From Certhia americana (lineage: Eukaryota; Chordata; Aves; Passeriformes; Certhiidae), in contig CM031864.1 in the NCBI GenBank assembly GCA_018697195.1, forward strand, positions 16,973,920 to 17,037,919: a stretch of 64,000 nt of DNA, given 5' to 3'. The first letter of the stretch is position 1. The number at the start of each line of letters is the position of its first letter. Under the pieces are notes generated by a model. That model did no database searches and was not told where the DNA came from. It saw nothing but the letters and a program-made list of their open reading frames with translations. Both the position numbers and the translations under genes were made by a program. Shown here in pieces: positions 38,438 through 53,616 of the stretch.

Positions 38438-41400
38438 CTGCAAAATAAAACAAGAACTTATTGTACAGCAGTCATTGTTTTCTGTTTGTGTCCTAAACTA
38501 TCACACAAGACAGGCAAATGCAGAGAGGTAAGAAAACCATAGCCATAAAAGTGTTCTATCTTTGATCTCAGGGTAGAAGTATCAACATTCCAGTGGTCTT
38601 CTCTCAAACACATTTATTTTCAAGTAACATACCAATTGGCATTTTAATTAAAAAAAATCTACCAACAAGTTGTATCAAATATACACATGCTATTAAATTA
38701 AGGGGCAGAACAGGCGAAAAGAAGTTGCATGGCAAGAAAAGCTCTGCATCTGCTGCTAGTGCCTTCAAGGTCAGCTATCTCAAGGTCCCTCAACAAGGAG
38801 TGATGCACTGAAATGAAATGGTTACAAATGAAAGCTTTTTAAAAATCTTTTTAGCAAAAATTATCAACAGATCTGAGATTAAGTGCTGGAGGATGCAATG
38901 CCTGAGTCTTTCTAACTTCTCACCTTTTCTAAGGCAATGTTGTGTTTATGATTGTAAGGTTGGCTGGTCCACTTAAAAATTGTAATTTATTTGTCTGCAT
39001 GAAAGCTGATCAATGTCAGATGAACTTGTTTTTGCACATGTATCTTTACAACTAACTATACAAGGTCATTTTTCACTTCCTATTTGGAAATTTTGAAGAC
39101 ACTCCAAAAGCAATTGAAGCTGCACAAAAACAAGAATGGATTTGGGTCTGGTATTTCCACAGAACTGGGTCTACTAATGAAGACACAACTACTAGCACAG
39201 AGCTTTACAAAAAGGGTAGGTTGTTCTTTGGCATCATCAAAACTGACTCTGAATTAAGTAAGTATTGTCACACACTGTCCTTAACTCGTTTTACTCACAC
39301 ATAGCTTTTTGATTCAGTTCCCCAATCAATCTGCAACTGTCTCAAGGCCCCTTGCCTAAATTAGATAGTAAGGGAAGACACACCTTTCAAAAAAGTCTGA
39401 CTGGATGATACTAAGCAACAGAAGGTAAGTATTTGAGCTCCTCTTCCTATTGTGTCCCAAGTATCACATTAAACTGTAGCTTTATGCATAAATTTATTCA
39501 AGATACATACTCATTTCTCAAATAAGATTTATTACAGAAAGAAACAGAATACTTTGGTCAAATTTTAAATATTCATTCACCTAGAGAAGCAGAAGTGTTA
39601 CTTTCAAACAGCAGTTAGGTTCTACTGTACATTACAGAAAGTAAATGTAAAGCTAGTTACATGCCCACGAAAATAACAGCCTCCATATAGGAAGAGCCAA
39701 AACACCTTCCAAAAAATGAGAAAGAAAGTCAACAGTCATGGCTTTACATGATCAAACGTTGTGATGAGCACTAAAACAGACATTTTTAAGCCTGTGCACA
39801 TTGGCTAACCTTAGTCTAACACTTCTCTTAATAAGAACTACAATGACTCTGCCCCCATGCAAAATGGCCTCAACACCCACATCTTCTAAACTTTGCAATT
39901 AACTAAACATTAGCAATAACTGTTCTTAACATAGATTCCATGGCTTGTGACTCCTATGCAGACAGAATCTTTCCATCAAAGGACTGAGCCCAGACAACTT
40001 CAGACCACTGGTGTGACACAGCAGTACAGTGTCATCTGTAACAGCCTTTCCATAGGAACACTTTGGACCAATCAAATTGACATAGGATAGGGGAAAACTT
40101 CCCATTTTGTGTGAACAATCTATCCTGAGGACATGTACTCTTATACCCATTGAAGGTGCACTTCACAGAAAACTTAAATGCAAGTACTCTTGCATTTCAG
40201 TATTCTCTGGATCACAGGGAGCTCACAAACAAGCTGGGGGTAAATCTGAGGTTATTCTACATCTGGCACAGGTGGAAAGAGAAGGAAAAAGACAAGATCA
40301 TCATAATTTGGATTTTGTCCAGCTAAAGGAGAGATGATAAGTTTCACAAGGAGATAACCAGCAAGCAAACTGCAGAAGGACCATAGGTCTGGTCACTGTA
40401 GCCCTGCATCAAAAACTTCAAAGGGCCCTACAGAATGAACTCCCCTTTTTGGGGTTTCAAACCCTCTGATGCACAAAGCTCCACTCAATGGAAGAGGGTA
40501 CCTGCAGTGTCACACAAACATCTTCATGAAGGTAACACAATCCACAGGACACCAGATCTTATCCCAAACTATTGATAGCATTGAGACTGTTCAAAGCCAC
40601 ACACCTATAGTGCTTAACGAGCACTCACATCTCCTCTCAAAGGTCCTTCTGCTGTCAAACAAGATTTCTCTTACTCCAGTACAATCAAACTCTAATGCCT
40701 GCTATTAATTTCAAGGGTGATGACATTTGAAATAACTAAGCGCCTGACATTCTTCACCAGCAGATTTGAGGAAAGTAGTTCTCAAAAAATTTCCGTAGGG
40801 AAAGGAAAGAATTTCAACATCATAAATGCTTTTGCTTTAATTTGCCTGTCTTAATTTGCATTATTAGGAAAGGAAGTGAGAATGAAAGTCACTCTCCCAT
40901 ACCAGGTAATAAAAGAGGCCATGAAAAGGGACAGAGAATTGAGTAAGAAATGTAGTTACAGAGCACTCACCTGGAGGCCTTGATATTCAAAGAGTGAGAA
41001 GGAGGACAACAGCAGGAAAAAAGGACTGCTGTAAAATGGTCAGGCTTCTGATTAGTGATAAGCAGCTTCCTATTCTGATATGGACAGTGAACAGAAGTGG
41101 AAGAAAACTGAAAGAGTGGAGATGAAATAGATCACAAATCCAGCCCCAGTGATACTAAACAAAAAAAGTTAATTATAGCAAGAATTTTCTGTCCATCTAT
41201 CTCCTAACAGCACACTCTCTGAGGAAAAAGTTTAAGAAACACTAGAATGCAAAGGTGTACAATGACTAAGTAAAGTTTGTTGTAATCCTAACAAGAGTCT
41301 TGACCTATTTGTTTACTATGCAGCTCTTATTTCACAACAGATCTGCGTTAAAACTGACATTTCTACATGTATCTGGGAAAAGACACCACCACCTTTACCT

Positions 41401-44400
41401 ACCACCTTCTCCTGGAATGATTGCAGCAGATAGGAATGTAATCCATATGGAAGCTTTTAGGTGGTTTATTTGACAGTTTTTGTTTTGCTGTGTGTTGCTG
41501 TTTAACACAAAACCAGTTTTGTCTCTATAGCTGATTATGCCTGTGTGGGAAGAAATAAAGAGGAAGAAAGAAAGACTAAAATAACTACACTATACAAACT
41601 ACTTTTGTTGATATAAACTATGGCTAAACAGTCAATTCCACCAGCTTGACATGACATAGCAAAAAGGCCTGCAACTGTAGTCTTGACTTCATGGATTAGA
41701 AAATTCGATTAGTTAGTCAAGAGTGGCAGCTACATTTAATAGGATATGACCAACCCAGCATTAAATTCAAAAGCAGGGTGTGGGGTGTGGAATAAATTTC
41801 ATTCTAATATCTGTTACAGTTCTGGAAAAAAATCTATAATCTTACAAAAATCTGACAATCCTAAATATCAATGCAGGACAAAACAGCCAGCAGAAAGCAG
41901 AGATTACTAAAAAAAGGCTATTACAAGAAACGCAGAAGTTCTGCCAAAATTGTACATGCAGTATCAGGGACAAAGTAATTTCAGAAGACAACTGAAAAGG
42001 CAAAAACTTAGCTGACAAGAGTCCTACAGCAGTTGATACAGCTGAAAAGTTCTTTAAACACAAGCCTAGACTGCCATTTTCCAAACAAGTATTCAGCAAT
42101 GACCTTGTCTGTACAGAATGTAGTTTCCTGTTTTCTATTTGCAGAAGGAGCTTTGATTATCTTTGATTTCTATTTAAAAAGTGTAAAAACAACTTCATCT
42201 ACACTCAGTACCCACAAATATTCAGAACTAACATCCAGTGTCGATTAAATAATAATTTGAACTTAAACGTGGGGTTTTCTAAACCCACAAAATTAATCCC
42301 TTTTGAGAATTTGTAGAACCTCTCAATCTCTGCTATTCCAACTGTAGTTTAACCAACTGAATTATATATGTCACAATCCCATTTACCAAAATTAAATTTG
42401 TAAAGAAAAAGTAATCATCACTCTTCTTAAAATAGTTAACGAAGAGCAATACTTAAGAACAGGTACTATACTGGAGCCTGAACTACCCAGAAGTCAAATT
42501 AAGCAAAAGCTTAACAATTTATAACATGAAGAGACAAAATTTAAGTCTTTTTACTGGAGATGCCCCTGACTTCAAAGAATCTGTAGTGAGTGAACAAAAG
42601 CAAGCAAGGGACTTGCAAGAGAGAAGACTGCCTCTTGCATTTTCAATCTCCTGCTAGATTTTGAGAGTTATCTGAAAAATAGTTCAAAGAAGATACAGTT
42701 CTTCTTTTGTCTATTCATCACAGTAAAAGCCACACGCACAGTTCCCAAAGCTGTGGTAGGGCTTTCACGTGGAAATGTTGAAATCTCTCATTTTTCTACT
42801 TGCAGAAAGTTTTGCTTTTTGACAACTCTCCATATGGGACGGTGAAGCACTTCAAGGAAATGTGTGACAGCATAGGAAATGAACACAACTGATCATATCT
42901 CAGACTGGGAAGCTGTTTCAGTCCAAACAAGATTACAAGCAGTTGAATGCAACATTAATAGGGGTATCACAGTAGGGAAAAGAAGTAGTCTGAGAGTAGC
43001 TTGAATGGAAAAAAAAAAGAACTTGGGTTTATACTATCAATTAGGTTGAACAAGAGATTTAATTGTTATTTTAAAAATGTGCATATCAAAAATAAAAAAA
43101 TTGAAAGTCATTACAGCGAAATGTATTCTAGGTAGGGAGGAGTTTGGACTAACAAAACATATTGGTTAAAAAGGTTATTTTTCCTCTCTATCAGTAAAAC
43201 AGATCAGATGCAAACATTCAAAGATGTACGCAACAGGCACACAGTAAAGATGAAATGATGTCTACAGAGAAGCAAGGGGAAACAATTTGAGAGCTATTTA
43301 CTTTGAGCATACATTATCCAAAGCAAACAGGTAACAATGAACGCACAAATGAAAGCATCATAAAAACACTAAATTCAAGCATCAGTTTGAAGGTGGGAGT
43401 CCTGAAAACACTTAGAATTTCAAGACCTTAAGAGAAAATACAATTATGTTTCTGAAGGTTACTTGTTAATGCAGTTTCTCCCCTCAGCTGAGTGCAACAT
43501 TCTAATTATCATTGATATTAAGAAGTTTACAGTCCATCAGCACCCAACTAAATTGAACGGCATTGTTCACAATGAGATTTACCACAAGCAATAAGCTACA
43601 CAGAAATACTTCACAATCTTTATAATTTCTCTGCCTGTTTAATCTACAGATCAATCTACCACTTGCATAGTAAACACCCACACATTTTCAGTCACCCTTC
43701 AGCCTATTCGTTTTGGCCACATGAACTTGCTCTTCATTCTCTGCACTTATATACCTTAAATATAACAGCTTTTCTTAAATAGGGAAAGTTTAAAGCACAG
43801 AATGACACGATCTCTCCATTCCACTCCAAACTACTGATGGCACTGTACACATCCTTGGCATCATCCTTGACTCTGAACACATCTCTGTCCATTACACTGT
43901 CAGCAAAATCTTGTCAATGCATTTCCTGTAAAGCAACTGCCTCTACCCTTCCAGTTACACAATCACTCTGACCTAGTCTGAATTGACATATATATGTACA
44001 CACACATAAAAAAATAAATATTCCTTCACCATATATCAACATGTAAGCTTTGCAAAGAGCACCTCAAAATACAGTGACATACCCTATGACTATAAGCACT
44101 GGAAAAATGCATTCCAGAAAATATTTAAATGAAATCTTCCCTACCTCATAAGAAATTTGATTATGGTTCCTTAAAAATTTTCAGTCCATGTTTGCACTGC
44201 CTATTTCTCAGATGAAAAGTAACTAAAAATGCAAACCAGGAAAGCTTGATCACTGAAGCGCTTTCTAGGGAGCCAACAGCCCAAAGTAAAACCATGCATT
44301 CTGTCTCTTAAATAAAAAAAAAAAAAAAGCAAGTTTTTAGAAACATTAGAGGCAGCCTCTTATATTTCAAGGTTTGTTTTTAAAATATTGAACTGCACAG

Positions 44401-45721
44401 TGATGTTACACATTTGTACTGCTGTCCTCTCCTTTCTCCAGAATTATAGAATTTTAATAAAAACATGAAGCAGGCCAAGTTAGGCATAAAAGTATAAAAA
44501 GTTTAAGCTGAGACTGTGTCCATCGAGTAAGTGCATTCCCTTCAGTGTACCACTAAGCAACACCATTCTACAGTTTAAACATCTGTCTTCACATATTACT
44601 CATTTTCTACGACATCAAAATTTTATCTTATGCATATTTGGCACACATTACTGTAAATACTTTATCAGCCCCACCTCTACTGAATGAATCCAGTGCCTTT
44701 TCAGTCAAGGAAGTCCAACAGAGAACCAAAACCCCAAAAGATGAAAAAAGCACAGAGCAATGGGATATTCTCTAGGTATAAAACACATCACACATATGGG
44801 ATTTTGATGAAGAGCAGACACAGTTTATTGTCAGATCATACCTGTCATCAATCTGCCACCTGTGGAATCCTGATAGAAACAGAAGTGAATCAACTGTTCT
44901 TCACACATTCACTGAACTTGACATATCCCTTTCCTGATGTACTGCATAAAATAACTCTGAAATTTCTCAGTATAACTGCAACTTACTAATTGAAAACCAG
45001 CAAGAAGTTTACTATACTACGCATACGCTTATATCCTTATGAAATAAAATACAGTACAGTTTCCCAAGTAGATTCCACTCTATAAGCTGACCCTTATTTA
45101 TAGATCTTGATCTTCAAATAGAATTTAGGTTAGGAATATTTATTTCAAACTCAAAATATAAAACAATCTTTAAAAAAAACCTTTGCTGCATGCAGAAAAA
45201 TACTCAGGACTTAATTTCAGAAAGCCAGAATTATGGTACCAGATACAATATATTTTGTGAAATAGCACGTCTGTACTGGTTTTTGTTCCCGTTTTGTAAG
45301 GACATTATGTTTATTACTAAAATTTTAAAACATTAAGCAATTTTTTTAGTGTAGAAAACGCAGTAATGAGGTTTTAAAAGATACTTACTAGAAATTAGTT
45401 TCTCCACTAAACAGATTTGTGTTATATCTAAATGGGTTAAAACTATCTGTTCCCTTTAAAGACTCTTTTACTTCAAGGTAGTATCTCACATAACATTTCT
45501 GACAGTAGTTAAAAGAGCACATTAATAATCACGCCATGTTCTTACTGTAGCAACAATAATTTCTGGTAGCCATTTTCTTTCCAGCTTTAACACCGTTTCA
45601 AAGTCAACAATCCTTCCTGCAACCTCTGATTAAACCTAAAGGCAGCAAACTGCTCAGCAGTTTTCTCTGCTACATTCTTCAGCTGCCTCCCTCCAGACCA
45701 TCTTGTATCCAACACACTCAC

Positions 45722-45767
45722 CTATCAGTATTCTCTAGCGCTGCACTCGACTCATTTTCAGTTTACA
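45722..45767 (-). other. possible minor exon beside a GC-rich patch
   Basis: The acceptor-like TATATTTCCATTAG precedes 45767 and the donor GATAG|GTGAGT follows 45722. The 46-bp segment has no long frame. It sits just downstream (minus strand) of the GC-rich patch at 45.79-46.05 kb. It is offered as a weak candidate only. Confidence 0.2.
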
Positions 45768-48700
45768 CTAATGGAAATATAACAGCGTGGCTGTTCCCTT
45801 TTTAAAAAACCCCCGAGGGACCAAGCCCCACATTGAGGAGGCTGAAGAGTGTGCTCCTGAAGGGTACTTTGAGGGGAGAGCAGCGCTGCAGTTCATTGCT
45901 TTCACCTGCAGGCGCTATGAACACAGAGCCCAGCACAGGCTCACCAAGCCGCAGGCAGCGCCTCGCTCACCGCCCCGACAGCAACCCAAGATTTGCTTAT
46001 CACAGATTACAACATCAAAGCCAGTGCTGCAGCCAAAACCAACTCCTTAATAGACTTACTCCGAGTATCTCGGAATTTTCTACGTTGTAAGGCAAACTAG
46101 TGTAAACATTCATTTCCAAGTCTTCTTCTGTGTTTCAAAAGCCTTTGAAATGACAAAACTTGAAACACTTTCTTGAATTAAGACTGCAATGCAGATTTAT
46201 AAAAAAAGTTGAACCTAAAATCCTTCAGCTCAAAATTAGTAATAAATGACTATTTTCTTCTTTCCTTAAAAAATAAAAAATAAAAAAAAAAAAAAAAATC
46301 TCCCCTCTTGCTATGATGACAGTTTGAAAGAAAGCAGTAGAGAACAGAAAATGAATTACATAAACATTTTTAACAGCAATGGCAGGAAATAGTGAACTGG
46401 TATTGGCACATAAGTACTCCCTAACAAACAGGATCCTAATCCCAAATTCAGTTCCTCACAAGTTTGTTCCAGTTGAAAGGGTAGCTATGCTGGGATCACG
46501 AGCTCTAATGCCTGCTGTTGTCTGTCTAGACAGCGTTTCTGACATTTCCTGACCATAGCAGGAAAGGGAATCTCCTGTTCCTAGACTCAGAGGAAGTGTA
46601 TTTTCTGTGCCCATGAAAATGTAAAATCTAGCAAAAAATTCCTATAGATTTCATGCACACTTTTCGTAAGTATTCACAAAGCTTTGCTCATGAAGTGCTA
46701 AGAAGTATCTCATATATAAGGGCTTACACTTAAAATGTAGGTAGGCTTATGGTGAACTCTGACTTGGTGTGGCAGGGATTTTATTTTGATTCCCTGTGAT
46801 AATACCTTCCAGCAGAGGACAGAGTAGACACTCTGGACTATCACTCCACGTGAACAGCACTGCTAACTCTCAAACAGCCTTCTTCCCCATCAGAGGACTA
46901 AGTTGTGACTACAATCAACGTTCCAAGATGAAGAAAATAACCATATGAAACAATCCCCAAAAAATACAAATTCCAAACCAATTACCTAAAAATGCAAATT
47001 CCAGCACTGCCATTCTTCTAGCAAAAGATTTTATTTTTCCAAATAAAATATACATATATTGCACACAACAGGATTCAGCCACTGCTTATCAGACTATTAA
47101 GTGAAGCTTCAAAATGCTTCCTAATTGGGTTGATATACAAGCTATAATCTTTACAACCTATGAAAGAGCACTTTGGGGAGCCACATATGCTTAGCCAGTA
47201 ACATAAGAGATTCCCTTCATTTTGCAGGAGCCTGCTTTTTGGTGACAGAGAAATGGTTTTGGTGAAGAGAGAAAGTCATAATGTGCTGTCAACCCTATTA
47301 CCTTCATAGCCATTGAAAATGTAAAAATCCATTCCTCACTGAGCTGCTCAGTGTTCACTTTCGGTTTGGTGACACTGTAAGCTTCCAGCATTGTCCATGG
47401 CCTACATAAATAGGTAAAAACTATCTCCTACCTTAGATAAGCTGTAGCAATGCAACATAATTAAGCCAGCTGTGTTTATTTTTATACCTTCATGTCAGAT
47501 AGCTGCATTAGTCTTTCCTGAATAGGATAAACACACATCTTACAACTGGTTATACTACCAAACCTGGCATCCCTCTCTGAAATGTAGTTTGTGACCAGCA
47601 GTTACTGTCATGAACACTCAATCGAGCCAGTCACACACCACCAGCACTACAACCACAGTTCAGGTCTGACACAGCACTCACCCCTAGTTAGTAAGCTCAA
47701 GCTCCTGTTCATGGTCCTGTGTTCAACTGGACAGGGTCCACAAGCTTTAGTACTAATATACATCATACAGGAGTGTTTTCTATAGAAAAATTTCAGAGGT
47801 TACTAAAGTTACTGCCTTTGCTACAAAATTATACCATGAAAAGCATTTTGCTATGAAGCAGGTGTTTTCAAGTTCTGCCCCAAGGACTCTACTCAACTTA
47901 TGTAGTACCTCGAGGTCTACTTTCTAAACTATTCAATAAACATCTATGGAGTCTCCATGAGAGATTGCAAGAAGATGCAGCAGTTCTATGCAGGCCTCAC
48001 TTCAAGATTAGGATTTCATTCATCTTTATCTTTTCAGCCTTAAACCCTTTAAATGCTTGTGGACTTGTTCACTTCCTTTTGTTTCAGGCAAAAGCTTAAA
48101 ATCTTTGATTCTTTTCCTATTTGAATTAGTTTTTCCAAACACATGAAGGCAAATGGAAAAACCTGTTATTTCCAGCATGCCAGACCAGTCATCCTCACCT
48201 GTGCATATCTAGCCCATTGTCCATCCTTAGGCATATCATCCAGTTGGAGCTGAAGAATCCATATACACTATTTGCCAGTTTTCCTAACCACAGGAGGTTT
48301 CCCAACCAAACTTTGAAAAGTAGCTCAAGAAACAGAACAGATGAGAGATGTTCTAAGCCTATTTCATATGCTTTACACTGGATTACTAGGACAGTACAAA
48401 AGAACTTGATCTGCATGAGCTAAGATTGCATAAAATCAGAGTATAAATGGCACAAGTCATTCACATCATTGCTCCAATTAGAAAACCATTCTGAAACAGA
48501 GTAAAGAAACCTGTACATTTCCCACCCTAATAAGGACATAACCCCAAGACAGAAATATTTTCTTCTAGCATGTAAACAGCTTCTGCTATTTGCAGTAATA
48601 ACAAAGCTTCTTAAAGCAATCCAAACTCAGCACCAAAGATAAAGGAAACTTTTGCCATTGTCTTGGACATACACTGTTAAAATACCCCCCCTGAATACCT

Positions 48701-51700
48701 TGTTCAAAGGCTTCATAAATTCCCAATGACTAATATGTCCCAAAAGCTTAGTGTTCTACATCATCAGCCGAGGTTCTGTCCTTCTTTTGTGCCCATAAAT
48801 ACAGCTGATTATTTGCCCACTGACTGGTGCCAGAGCTACTATGTTTCCTCACTACTGGGAATTTTGTAAGCATACCAGTTAGGTTTCAAGACCTCAGGTT
48901 TGTTTTCCTCTGGAACACTGAAGAAAATATAACCAACACTTAAATGTTGAGAGAATAGGTATGAATATGAAATCTGGTTTAAATGGATAAAAGGAGCAAG
49001 AGTAACTTTTCCTTAAGTTCAAAGACAACATATAGAGGCATACTAAATTAAAGCAATCTTGATAAAAAGGTTCAGAACTCACTCAATACCTACTTGACCA
49101 ACTTTAAACAGCTTCAGAAAACAAGAGCCATGAATGACTCTGCAGAACTCTAACAGAAGTATAGAAATAAATAAGGTATTGCTACAAATTTGAGAAAAAA
49201 AAAAGTCTTTATCCTCAGATACACAAAACTAAAGAGAACAAATAAAACAGAAAACAAAGGAAATTACAGCACAGAACAGGTTAACTTCTCCAAAATGAAG
49301 CCTTCAGAATATCCTAACCAAAGCTCTTCCTTGAACCAAAAACTGCTTGGAATTTATGATATTTATAGGAAAACAATGATATTTGTATCTTTGATTATTT
49401 ATTGAGGTAAAGGCAGCCCCAAACCACTTTAGTCTTGAAAAGCCAAGAGGGTTTGGGGGTGGAGGTTTTTTTGTTGTTTTCTGGTCAGGGTCTCCTTTTT
49501 TTTGAGGGGGGGTGAAGGGAGGTGGGTTTTTTACACTAACAGGATTGCCCTGTGGAAAAGTATTGGTAATTTTAACAGTTTTGCATTCTTTCAAATAACT
49601 GCCAATTTAACATCACACAGGTTTGGTTTTTATTTCTGAACGCTAAAATTTCCTTTAAGGACAGGAAGAAATGTTAATGAACCTACAGTGACAGAAAACA
49701 TGAAGAAAAAGAAGGCAAAAACCAGAGCACTCTTTCCTGCCGAAGATGGCATTCTGGAAAATTACTTTAAAAAATGGAACAAAAGTTGAGGTAAAACTGT
49801 CTGTCAGAACAGAAGTGAACTCATAGAGATACTGCTTTCGACAAAAGCACCCTAGCTCCTAGTATGATTATCAATAAGCTGGAAGAAAACTTAGATCAAA
49901 GATCATGGAAACCACAACACAGGTGACCACTAATTAAACCTCCCTCCTTTATCTTTACATCCTTTGAAAACAGTATGCATCAGCTGCTTCAGGAGCAGAT
50001 TACTAGATGGACCTAAAGCCAAGTTACTAGGAATACTTTAAATAGGACTTTATTTAAAACAGTACCCAGTATCCTGAAGATCAAAGTGATCACCTTGGAA
50101 AAATCAAACAAACCTACTCTTCTCTAAATGGCTCCACAAGGAAAAAAACCCAAAACAACCAAACCCCAAAAACTAACTCATCATTAATGCTCCAAATGAC
50201 ATGAAGGAATGTCCTGCTGCAATAGTGCAGTTCTTTTTATACAAAACTATCAACTCATCTCTCTAATTTCCTAATGAACATAGCTGAACTTCTGAAGAGA
50301 TTACAGAACCTGGATATCTTCAGTTTCACTGCATACGTTATCCTAAATACTGCCTTCATTTAAAACTTTGTATGATGTTGTGAAACACAATATTCCAACT
50401 TTTAATTGTTTGTCTATATACAAAGGTTGCTAAATATCTGTAAAGATATACAGACAAAGAAACACAACTGCTTGTTTGTTCTTGATGTAACTCCTTACTA
50501 GACAAGTCATTATCTCTGCTCACCTCTGGTAACACTTTACTGGACTAAAAAATGGAAGGCAAATTCCAAATCTGTTTTTAGTGTCTAAAAGGTATTTCTA
50601 AAATGAATTATTACAGGACCTGTATGGTATTTTTAGAAATACTGTGATGTTTCAGTTATATAGGAACCTGGATAGCTTCTCCCAAGCATCATTTCTATTT
50701 TTTGCACTCTCCTTTGTGCAAAAATATGTCATGCCTTTTAGTGCTCACTATTGCTGGTAAAACATTGAAAAGCAATAGCAGTCTTAGTACTGTGGTAGAG
50801 AGAGATACCTGGAGAACAATTTTTTTCTGGACAAGCTGTTCTTCTCCACATCTCATATATGCCAGGAAAGAAACAACCTCTCATCCACCAGCTCTTCCAG
50901 CCACATGTACAGCAGTGAGAATCTCTCACTTGTTCAGCAAGTCTCACCACTCCAAAGTTTGGGAACAAGGGCTTGCCATTTAAGAATGTGGCATGGAACA
51001 CTAGTGGATGTACCTACCTTACTAGGAAAGGTCTCTAAAAACCTATGCTAAAGCAGCTCCCCAACAAGTCTACTGCTTTTCATCACTTGAGTCACTAACT
51101 GTCCAACACAATCAAGGCTTTACCTGGACACAGAAAAAGACAAACATATCCTAAACCACAATTGTAAGAAAACAAGTAAAGCAAATGTTCAATAGATTCC
51201 CCAAAGCAAAGATCTAGAAAGACCATGGGCAGTACCTATAGTTTATAAAACAACACAAGCAACCTCACCACCTCAGTTTGCTCCACTTGCATTCCTGACA
51301 TACAAGTTCTACTCCCTGCCACTCTCTAATTGCTCCAAACCCTTCCAATTTTTTCACTGCAGCTTATCTAGGTTAATTCACCACCACATGTCTCCCCAAA
51401 TTATCTTCCCCTTTAACCCAGCAAAAAAACTGTCACAACATAATATATTTTTTTGTTAATTACTACATAATCAGGGAGTTCTAACTGCCATTTTGTTCTC
51501 AACTTTCTTCAAGGTGAGAAACTGTTTTAAAATTAATTTCAGAGTGCTAATACTCACTACAATTTGTGCTCAGTGCAGTTATTTTCATTAGATGCCACAG
51601 ATTCTCGAAGTTTTGCCCAAGAACACAAAAGATCAGGTGATTTCAATATGTCAGTAAGTATGTTATGAAAAAGGAAGCAAAAGAGGGCAGAGTACTCACT

Positions 51701-53601
51701 TCAATGTGGGAGAGAACTGTGAGCAGCCAGCTGCAGAACTGCAGTTCTGCCAGTGCAGAACTTCCCACTCCTTGTGATAGCACACACAATCAAGACTTTC
51801 TCACAGAAGATACTCTCACAGCTATGGTATTAAAACAAAAATCCCAGCACTTCTGTGTAAAGGAAAAAAAGTTATTTATATTGGAACTTCACAGGCAGAG
51901 CCTGTCCTCTGTTGAAAATATTGTTTCTAATACCAAGCCGACCGAGTAGCAACAACAAAAATACAGCTGTTGGAAAAAAATACTCCCCTTCTCAGCCCTC
52001 CCTACCAATTATCACAGGGGAGAACACAGAATCCAGTGTCTTTGGTGAAGGCTCCTAAGTACATTCATAAGAATACACAATATTCTTATATGCACAAATA
52101 CAATAACCTACATAAGCATAAACACAATAATAAATAGAATAACCTACAACCACTGTTTTGGTTGCTGGGAGTCTAATTTTAGGATACAAATTGTATAAAT
52201 TTCCACACTCTTCTAACTGAAAACGAGAAATCCAGAAAACTAGGTTAAAATCAGAGACAGTTCCTGAAAATCTAAAGTCACAGAACTGTTGTATACGCAC
52301 ACATTTGAAGATGACAAAAGGTATCAGCAACAAACATTATAAACATTGAGGGCTTTCCTAAAGTAAACATGAAAAATTATATCACCTAGTGCTCCGAGGA
52401 GAGCAGAGTAGAAGCAGAGGCAAACAGTAGAAATATATGGAGGACAACCACTCCAGAAAATAAAAACTGAAGCTAAAACAGGAAAAAAACCCCCGCATAT
52501 CAGCCAGAACACCCCAACCAAGCCAATGAAAACCCTAAACCATAACCACCACCACCCATCACCCCACTGACTGCAGCCAGGCAAGGAACAGACAGCAGCC
52601 ACTCCTACCAGCAGCAGCAAGGAGCAGCTTCAGAGCTGCCATGCTTCACCAGCAGGCAGAAGGATCAGTTTTCCAAAAGCAGTCACCTGACCTCATGTTG
52701 AATGCCTTTTCTGGAAAACTCACCCCTGTCCCTACCAAAGAGCAACACTGGGGAAATAGATGGGATAAAGCACAACTCAATGCCATCAATGTACCAAAAT
52801 ATTATTCTGTGAAAAGGCAGGCAGAAGGGACTCATTAGTACATTTCAATGACTATATTTGCTAGGGAATTCCTCGTCTTTAACTAAAACCGGATGCATCA
52901 GGTTAAAGCCTGTAAAGAAAGGTAAATTACACAGGAGATACTTTGCTGTAGAAAGTATTTTTACAAGTGGGTGCTAACAGTTGGTCAAGAAAACGGGGAA
53001 GGTACAATGATCTCAATTCACGACTTCAGCTACAATTGGACCAATCAATAAAGCATCTGTAATTCCTCTCATCCTGCTTCCCAAAACGCACCCTCTCTCC
53101 TGTTCTACTGCTTTGTAAAAACGAACATTAGCAAGTAGCTATTTAAGGCAAGCAAAAAATACAACCATTCAAATACTCAAATAGTGTCCCTTTATGAAGA
53201 AAAAAAATCCAATTAAGTATGATAAATATCTAACTTGTACTGTTCAGCATACTGAAAAGTTACAACACACCAACAACGGGCCTGAAATATTCCTAAACCC
53301 AGCCATCTGACCTTTATTCTGATTTGAACATGAACTTCACATAAACTGGATTAAGTTTCGAGAAATACTGAATTAATAAATAGCCCATCATCCTTAAACT
53401 AGTTAATTATTGTAAGAAAAAGCACTCAATATCAATCAATAAACATCAACTAGAGAATTCCATTTCCAGTAGCTGGATTTAATATGAACCATCAGTTCCC
53501 ATACCAAGAACATTACAATTACTTCTACTGGAGTGAGAGTTCTCTGTAATTCCAAGTTTGCTCAAAAGTATTATATCAGCTAACATTTAGTGTAACCAAA
53601 T

Positions 53602-53616
53602 CACACACACACACAC
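53602..53616. repeat. short (CA)n microsatellite
   Basis: Seven CA dinucleotides in the first ZNF644 intron. Confidence 0.9.

Noticed and set aside
48195..48416. Minus-strand frame ending at an ACAG|GTGAGG donor
   Set aside because: An acceptor (GATTCTTCAG) is possible but weak, the protein is not recognisable and its phase fits nothing nearby.
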